Shown one piece after another: positions 6,098-10,087 of a stretch of 10,087 nucleotides of DNA. This DNA is from an uncultured Actinomyces sp. (lineage in GTDB: Bacteria > Actinomycetota > Actinomycetes > Actinomycetales > Actinomycetaceae). A program made the position numbers and the translations under genes. The notes under the pieces were generated by a model, which was not told the origin of the DNA, ran no database searches, and saw nothing but the letters and a program-made list of their open reading frames with translations. The DNA is taken from NCBI GenBank assembly GCA_938030835.1, contig CALHID010000248.1, forward strand, positions 1 to 10,087. The letters run 5' to 3'. Position 1 is the stretch's first letter, and the number at the start of each line of letters is the position of its first letter.

Positions 6098-7540
6098 TTA
6101 GGCCTTGCGACGCTTAGCGGCAAGAAGACCAGCAATCAGGGTCATTCCTGCTGCGCCCAGAACCATTCCGCTCGTAGCACCGGTGTGTGCCAGAGGGCCT
6201 GCTTTCTTCGGGTTTTCAGCCTTGGGATTTTCTGGCTTGTTGGGCTCCTGAGGCTTGTCGGGAGTGGGCTCAGTTGCCGGGGTGGTCGGAGTCGGCGAGA
6301 CCTCGCATCCGGGGATGGAACCAACCAAGGTGTGGAAGAAGACCATGGGCTTCGAGGTCGGGGTCTGGTGTGCCTTCTCGCCGGTGAGCACAGCGTTCAC
6401 CTCAACGCTGAAGGAGGAGTTCTCCGGCATGTGTGCAACAGTGAAGGTCAGCGTCTTCTTGTCGGCGCTTACGGTCGGGTTGGAAATTCCCGTCACCGAC
6501 TGTGAGAAGCCGTTAGCAACAAGCTGGCCAGCGCCAGGGGTGAGCGCAGAAGCGATCGAGGCCTCGTCGAAGGTCGCACCCTGGGGTGCGCTCACGGTCA
6601 TCGTTGCGTTGTTCAGTTCGCGCTTGGTTGCGGCGTAGAAGCGCATGCGACGCGTTGCGCCAGCAGCGTCAGAGTATTGGCGTGAGGGATCCCAGCCGTC
6701 TGCTCCAGCTTCGCCCCAGAGCTGACCGGTTCCCTGCCAGCTGTCTGCGTACTTCTCACGGCGATCAATATCCTGCGAGTAGGGGGAGAAGACGGTACGG
6801 CCGACAACTCCCGCCTGGCAGTGGCCCACGGTGAGCGAAGGCTCTGGGATGGGGCTGCAAGCGTTGCCTTTTTCGTCGGTGGCACGCAGGCCGCTCAGGT
6901 GAGACGTTGCCTCGTAGTGTTTGGTGTGGTCACCGCTACCAACAAATTCGATGACAGCTGCGTGTCCCAGGGGCAGGCCTTGGTTGAACTTGAGGGTCCA
7001 GATGTTGCGTGCTGCATCCGTCTGGGTTGCGGTCGGAACGATGTCCCAGTGCAGGTTCGACGCGAGTGCACCGAAAGTCTGCCTACGCATGAAGCGATCA
7101 ACATCACCGTCGACGACCTGCGAGCTTAGCTCGCCGAAGAACTGAATGTTTGTCATGTCGTCGGGAAGATCGACCGTCAGTTCAGCGCCGGGGAGGATTT
7201 CGTAGTTGGCACCGATCGGGATGCGCCAGTACTGGAGGTTCAAGTTTGGATTAAACCAGTGGTGGTTCTCCAGAATGGCCTGGCTGCGGTGACGAGGGTG
7301 AACGCTCTCCATGAACCCCGAAGTAGCGTAGGGGCCTGCACGCAGTCCCTGGGGAATATTGTTCATGTTCTGATCGAGCATCGCGCGTGCGGTCCAGTCG
7401 ACAACGCAACCGGTGCTGCGATCACCGTTGATTTGTCCATCAGCACCTGCCTCGACAGCGTTTGCGCTGACAGCGCTAAAAGAGGAAAAAATGATGGCCA
7501 GTCCAAGTGAGCCGGCTGTGATATTTCGGAGGATTTTCAT
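6098..7540 (-). CDS. Sortase-anchored cell-wall surface protein with LAHTG sorting signal
   Basis: This 480-residue protein is exported and predicted to be covalently fixed to the cell wall. It has a Sec signal peptide (MKILRN, hydrophobic core, cleavage likely after SANA at 28). At the C-terminus are LAHTG (450-454), a hydrophobic segment (459-475) and a KRRK tail, which together form a sorting signal with Ala in place of the usual Pro of LPxTG; LAxTG signals are known targets of class E sortases in actinobacteria. A Pro/Thr/Glu/Lys-rich stalk (about 413-449) precedes it. The ectodomain has four cysteines (45, 228, 241, 412) that bracket two similar domains. I chose ATG 7540 (GAGG at 7545-7548 upstream) over the in-frame ATG at 7588, because the latter would add 16 residues before the signal peptide and falls at the expected transcription start. 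It is convergent with the BatA-like gene and divergent from the second VWA gene. Its function is unknown; adhesin or envelope structural protein is a guess. Confidence 0.92.
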   Translation of the reverse strand: MKILRNITAGSLGLAIIFSSFSAVSANAVEAGADGQINGDRSTGCVVDWTARAMLDQNMNNIPQGLRAGPYATSGFMESVHPRHRSQAILENHHWFNPNLNLQYWRIPIGANYEILPGAELTVDLPDDMTNIQFFGELSSQVVDGDVDRFMRRQTFGALASNLHWDIVPTATQTDAARNIWTLKFNQGLPLGHAAVIEFVGSGDHTKHYEATSHLSGLRATDEKGNACSPIPEPSLTVGHCQAGVVGRTVFSPYSQDIDRREKYADSWQGTGQLWGEAGADGWDPSRQYSDAAGATRRMRFYAATKRELNNATMTVSAPQGATFDEASIASALTPGAGQLVANGFSQSVTGISNPTVSADKKTLTFTVAHMPENSSFSVEVNAVLTGEKAHQTPTSKPMVFFHTLVGSIPGCEVSPTPTTPATEPTPDKPQEPNKPENPKAENPKKAGPLAHTGATSGMVLGAAGMTLIAGLLAAKRRKA

Positions 7541-7542
7541 CT

Positions 7543-7553
7543 TGCCTCGATTG
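7543..7553. repeat. 11-bp direct repeat, copy at the surface-protein ribosome site
   Basis: TGCCTCGATTG repeats 6020-6030 exactly. On the - strand this copy contains the GAGG ribosome binding site of the surface-protein gene, so a functional constraint on part of it could also explain its sequence. Confidence 0.5.
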
Positions 7554-7593
7554 ATCTTTGTGGTGTGTACCAGGACACGATGATACATAAATG

Positions 7594-7623
7594 AATTTAG
7601 CGATTAAGCACTTCAGATGTCAA
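7594..7623 (-). promoter_or_regulatory. Promoter of the surface-protein gene
   Basis: On the - strand a perfect TTGACA -35 box (7618-7623) is followed after 18 bases by TAAATT (7594-7599), a 4-of-6 match to the -10 consensus. Transcription would start near 7587, giving a leader of roughly 45-50 bases before ATG 7540. This also argues against the upstream ATG at 7588 as the start. Confidence 0.6.
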
Positions 7624-7659
7624 ATAGATCTCCCTAGAGGATGAATTTGAGATGGGCAC

Positions 7660-7665
7660 TATACT
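7660..7665 (+). promoter_or_regulatory. -10 box for the second VWA/TPR operon
   Basis: TATACT matches 5 of 6 bases of the -10 consensus. It lies about 24 bases before the AGGAGG ribosome site at 7689-7694, a good distance for a transcription start near 7672. No convincing -35 is seen at the usual spacing, so an activator or alternative recognition is possible. Confidence 0.4.
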
Positions 7666-7698
7666 TGCCAGTGTTTGATCCGATCCGCAGGAGGAATA

Positions 7699-8733
7699 TT
7701 GTCGCTCTCCTTCCGACCCCTCATGTCGGTTGCAATCATCATTGTGATCATTGCAGCGTGCGCTTTCTTCTCCTGGTGGAGTGCTCGGCGTCATCGTCCC
7801 TTTAGAACATCGGATCTAGTGCGCAGAGGTGCTATTACCTGCGCCTTGCTCTCGATCCTGATCGGCCCTTCAGTTCCCGGTGAAGCGCAGAAAGTGACGA
7901 CCAATGTCGAGGTCTGGCTTGCGATTGACCGCACCGGTTCGATGGCCGCTGAGGATTGGGAAGGCGGAAAAACTCGCCTTCAAGGCGTGAGCCACGATGT
8001 TGAGCAGATTCTTCAAGCTGCTCCCGGGGCTCGTTATCGCATTATTACCTGGGATTCCCAGGCAGATACTGAGCTTCCCCTGACCTCTGACCTTGGAGCA
8101 GTTCGTTCCTTCGTTTCGACACTGACCCAGGAAGTAAGTTCTTCCTCACGCGGTTCATCCCCGGACCGCCCCGCACAATACATTGCGGAAGAAATGCAGG
8201 CGGCCGCAAACAAGCACCCTGAAAATACCCGCGTGCTTTTCGTATTCACCGACGGTGAGACCTCGAACAATTCTGCTTGGAGAAGCGCTGGTGGAGGCGA
8301 CTCTCAGCAGTGGGACAAAATCAAGCCCCTCCTGACGGGAGGCTTGGTGATTGGCTATGGAACCGAAGAAGGCGGGAAGATGAAGGTTGCCGCTCTGGGG
8401 AAGCAGAATGATGGTTCGAAGCCTGAATACATCAAAGATTTTTCCCAGCCCGGAAACCCCGATGCAATTTCGAAGATTGATATCAAGAAGCTGAATGAGA
8501 TCGCTCAAAAACTTGGTATCAACATGGTTCGTTCACCCAATGATTCCGCCATTAGCTCCGCGGCTTCATCCTCGGTTCAGAATGCTCGAAATATTGCGGA
8601 TGCAAACGATACGATCCAAACTTCACGCTACGTTTTGTGGCCATCAGCCCTTGTTTTAACTGTGCTATTAGCTTGGGAGTCCGCTATTTTTGCGGGTCGT
8701 ATCCACGCACTGAGGAGGACCCGTGCGATTTAA
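7699..8733 (+). CDS. Membrane-anchored VWA-domain protein (BatB-like)
   Basis: This is the second VWA membrane protein of the locus, 344 residues from TTG 7699. That start is chosen because AGGAGG (7689-7694) sits 4 bases upstream; an earlier in-frame TTG (7675) would put the ribosome site inside the gene, and the ATG at 7723 is too far from it. There are hydrophobic helices at about 11-27 and 45-58, a VWA domain (about 70-280), and a C-terminal helix (312-332) followed by a short basic tail. The metal site reads DRTGS (77-81, a DxTxS variant of DxSxS), a GSSPDRP loop (152-158) and Asp185 in FTDGE, so metal binding is likely. It overlaps the TPR-like gene by 11 bases. The pairing of two VWA proteins with MoxR, DUF58 and a TPR protein is the BatA/BatB/BatC pattern, but here this gene has its own promoter region because the surface-protein gene intervenes. 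Confidence 0.92.
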   Translation: MSLSFRPLMSVAIIIVIIAACAFFSWWSARRHRPFRTSDLVRRGAITCALLSILIGPSVPGEAQKVTTNVEVWLAIDRTGSMAAEDWEGGKTRLQGVSHDVEQILQAAPGARYRIITWDSQADTELPLTSDLGAVRSFVSTLTQEVSSSSRGSSPDRPAQYIAEEMQAAANKHPENTRVLFVFTDGETSNNSAWRSAGGGDSQQWDKIKPLLTGGLVIGYGTEEGGKMKVAALGKQNDGSKPEYIKDFSQPGNPDAISKIDIKKLNEIAQKLGINMVRSPNDSAISSAASSSVQNARNIADANDTIQTSRYVLWPSALVLTVLLAWESAIFAGRIHALRRTRAI

Positions 8734-9745
8734 GCGCCGCAGCGATAAGGAACAGCGTCCTACCGCTTTCTATCAGCCTCCAGCAGATGGCGAGGCTGAA
8801 GCTGATACCCAAACGGGGGATAGCGCACCCAGCGCAACCCCGGCCTCGGCAAAGAGGAACGAGGCGGAGAAACCGCGACGCAATGGGAAGCTATTGCGCC
8901 CTCTGTGGTGGTCTCTCCCCATTGTTGTGGTTGCCCTTGCTGTCGGAATTTATATGACTGCCCTGCCGCTGTGGGCATGGAATACGGGTCGCAGTGTGCG
9001 CGCGGGGAATAATGAGGGGGCGCTGAACTCCTATTCACGGCAGATTTATTGGGGAGATCTTGGCCCTGCAAGCTGGGTTGCGCATTACAACGCGGGGACG
9101 CAGCATGTGAAGCTTGATCATCCTGACGAGGCCGTCGCTGAGTTGCGTATTGCTTGGGACCGGGTTCCGAAGGCAAAGCAGATCGAAGACGGTCGAATTG
9201 AGACCTACTCCTATGAGTGCACCGTCAGAATGAATTTGGCGCTTGCGTTGGAAAAGCAGGGCGATGCGGCGATGAGTACGGATCGTGCGCGCGCTGCTGA
9301 AATTTATAAAGAAATGGGCGAGGTTGTGGCCCCGTGTCAGTCCGCGTCCTCGACGCAGAATCAGCAGAACCAGAATCAGCAGGGTGGCGGTGGCGGTGCC
9401 GATGCTGACAAGGCTCATGATCGTGCTCAGCAAAAGCAGCAGCAGGCTCAGAACCAGGACAAGCAGGACAAAGACAAGGATAAAGACAAACAGAATCAGG
9501 ATAAGGACAAGCAGAACCAAGACAAAGATAAGCAGAACCAAGACAACAAGGATAAAGACAAGCAAAACCAGGACAAGGATAAGGACAAACAAAACCAAGA
9601 TAAGTCCAAAGATCCTTATCAGGGAGAGACCAAAGAGCAACGCGCGAAGCGTGAAGAGATGCAAAAGCGTCAGGAGCAAACCGATCGCGAGGAGCGCCAG
9701 AACAAAGATCGCAAACGTGGAACCGGTGGGACGGGCGCGTGGTAA
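8723..9745 (+). CDS. TPR-like membrane protein with Lys/Asp/Gln/Asn-rich repeat tail (BatC-like)
   Basis: The 340-residue product starts at GTG 8723, four bases after GAGGAGG (8712-8718), and overlaps the VWA stop by 11 bases. A charged, cytoplasmic N-terminus (1-60) leads into one membrane helix (about 62-83), after which the protein should lie outside. Residues 90-200 are helical with TPR-like spacing (AGNNEGALNSYSRQIYWGDLG, WVAHYNAGTQHVKLDHPDEAVAEL, MNLALALEKQGD), the arrangement of BatC-type proteins. Two cysteines (166, 205) could form a disulfide. Residues 211-296 are low complexity, with five copies of KQNQD (256, 263, 270, 280, 289) among DK runs. A basic/acidic helix follows (EQRAKREEMQKRQEQTDREER) and the end is GTGGTGAW. 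Q/N/D-rich tails are known in TPR proteins of VWA loci, which supports the assignment. The TPR call is by pattern, not a profile search. Confidence 0.87.
   Translation: MRFKRRSDKEQRPTAFYQPPADGEAEADTQTGDSAPSATPASAKRNEAEKPRRNGKLLRPLWWSLPIVVVALAVGIYMTALPLWAWNTGRSVRAGNNEGALNSYSRQIYWGDLGPASWVAHYNAGTQHVKLDHPDEAVAELRIAWDRVPKAKQIEDGRIETYSYECTVRMNLALALEKQGDAAMSTDRARAAEIYKEMGEVVAPCQSASSTQNQQNQNQQGGGGGADADKAHDRAQQKQQQAQNQDKQDKDKDKDKQNQDKDKQNQDKDKQNQDNKDKDKQNQDKDKDKQNQDKSKDPYQGETKEQRAKREEMQKRQEQTDREERQNKDRKRGTGGTGAW
9452..9604 (+). repeat. Imperfect coding repeat, KQNQD/DK units
   Basis: This stretch encodes residues 244-294 of the TPR-like protein. It consists of GAC/GAT-AAG/AAA (DK) dipeptide codons alternating with five KQNQD units spaced 7, 7, 10 and 9 residues apart. 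Synonymous codons vary between copies, so the repeats are not fresh duplications, but in-frame slippage could alter their number. Confidence 0.85.
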
Positions 9746-9847
9746 TTCTTCTGTGATCTAGGTCTTAGGTCGGAATAAACCTGAAAATGGGAGGCGTTTA
9801 TGCCTGCAGTGCTGCTCGATGCGGCTCCTGAAAGAAAGGCTTGTCCT

Positions 9848-10087
9848 ATGACTTACAAGGTCGCTTACATCATTGGTTCGCTGTCCTCGAACTCCATTAA
9901 CCGCAAGTTGGTTGGTGCGATGATTGCCGATGCTCCGGCTGATCTGGAATTCGTTGAGGCTGATTTCTCGAAGCTGCCGCTGTACAGCCCTGATTACGAT
10001 GCGAACTACCCGCAAATTGCCACGGACTTCAAGAAGATCCTTGAAGACGCCGACGCGGTTTTGATTGCAACCCCCGAGTATGACCGC
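9848..10087 (+). CDS. NADPH-dependent FMN reductase family protein, N-terminal fragment
   Basis: Eighty codons are visible before the window ends. The sequence starts MTYKVAYIIGSLSSNSINRK, the first strand and phosphate-binding loop (GSxxxxSxN) of the flavodoxin-like NADPH-dependent FMN reductase/quinone reductase family. It reaches ATPEYDR, the family's TPEYN-like flavin-contacting motif. Members are cytoplasmic, bind FMN and use NAD(P)H to reduce flavin, quinones, azo dyes or chromate; the substrate here cannot be told. Full members are about 180-200 residues long, so just over half is missing. I chose ATG 9848 because it puts the first strand at the normal distance from the N-terminus, with AGAAAGG 8 bases upstream. 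An in-frame ATG at 9800 with a good GGGAGG (9789-9794) would add 16 residues and is a real alternative. It lies about 100 bases after the TPR-like gene, with no clear terminator between, and is probably an unrelated unit. Confidence 0.88.
   Translation, partial: MTYKVAYIIGSLSSNSINRKLVGAMIADAPADLEFVEADFSKLPLYSPDYDANYPQIATDFKKILEDADAVLIATPEYDR

Noticed and set aside
7541..7588. Upstream ATG (7588) as the surface-protein start
   Set aside because: It adds a non-signal-like stretch before MKILRN, lacks a ribosome site and coincides with the predicted transcription start.
9035..9679. - strand open frame rich in Leu/Val/Ile, looking like a membrane protein
   Set aside because: It is the complement of the Lys/Asp/Gln repeat of the TPR-like gene; the hydrophobic pattern is an artefact of that repeat.
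9746..9847. Gap after the TPR-like gene checked for a terminator and promoter
   Set aside because: Only short 4-bp inverted matches (AGGT/ACCT) and no paired -35/-10 boxes of useful quality were found.

Overview
The window looks like chromosomal DNA from a Gram-positive actinobacterium, most likely of the order Actinomycetales (Actinomyces/Schaalia-type). The evidence is a GTP-type phosphoenolpyruvate carboxykinase, frequent GTG and TTG starts behind purine-rich ribosome binding sites, moderately high GC, GC-rich hairpin terminators with poor U tracts, and a wall-anchored protein with an LAxTG-type sorting signal. The genus cannot be fixed from the sequence alone.

Layout. Positions 2-328 are the C-terminal end of the carboxykinase, closed by a strong hairpin (351-385). 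A 651-residue protein with one C-terminal membrane helix follows (458-2413). I do not recognise it with certainty; its N-terminal part resembles a degenerate M16-peptidase fold and its later part a YcxB-like domain. Next comes a tight four-gene block, 2505-5941: a MoxR-family AAA+ ATPase, a DUF58 protein, a small one-helix membrane protein and a membrane-anchored von Willebrand A (VWA) protein. Each junction overlaps by 4 to 11 bases. A 15-bp perfect hairpin (6044-6077) separates this block from a convergent gene (7540 down to 6098) for a secreted, sortase-anchored surface protein. From a shared divergent region (7541-7698), a second VWA protein and a TPR-like/low-complexity membrane protein are read on the + strand (7699-9745). 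The window ends inside an NADPH-dependent FMN reductase-family gene (9848 onward).

How the genes fit together. MoxR, DUF58, a small membrane protein, two VWA membrane proteins and a TPR-like protein match the gene set of the MoxR/BatA-BatB-BatC-type loci. These are widespread but poorly understood systems, thought to use an AAA+ ATPase with MIDAS-bearing VWA proteins for metal-dependent chaperone, assembly or envelope-stress roles. In this window the set is split in two by the surface-protein gene on the opposite strand. That gene carries 11-bp direct repeats near its ends and an internal duplication of a cysteine-bracketed domain. The split locus, the inserted wall protein and the unrecognised upstream membrane protein are the most interesting things here. 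No RNA genes, CRISPR arrays, insertion sequences or transposases were seen.
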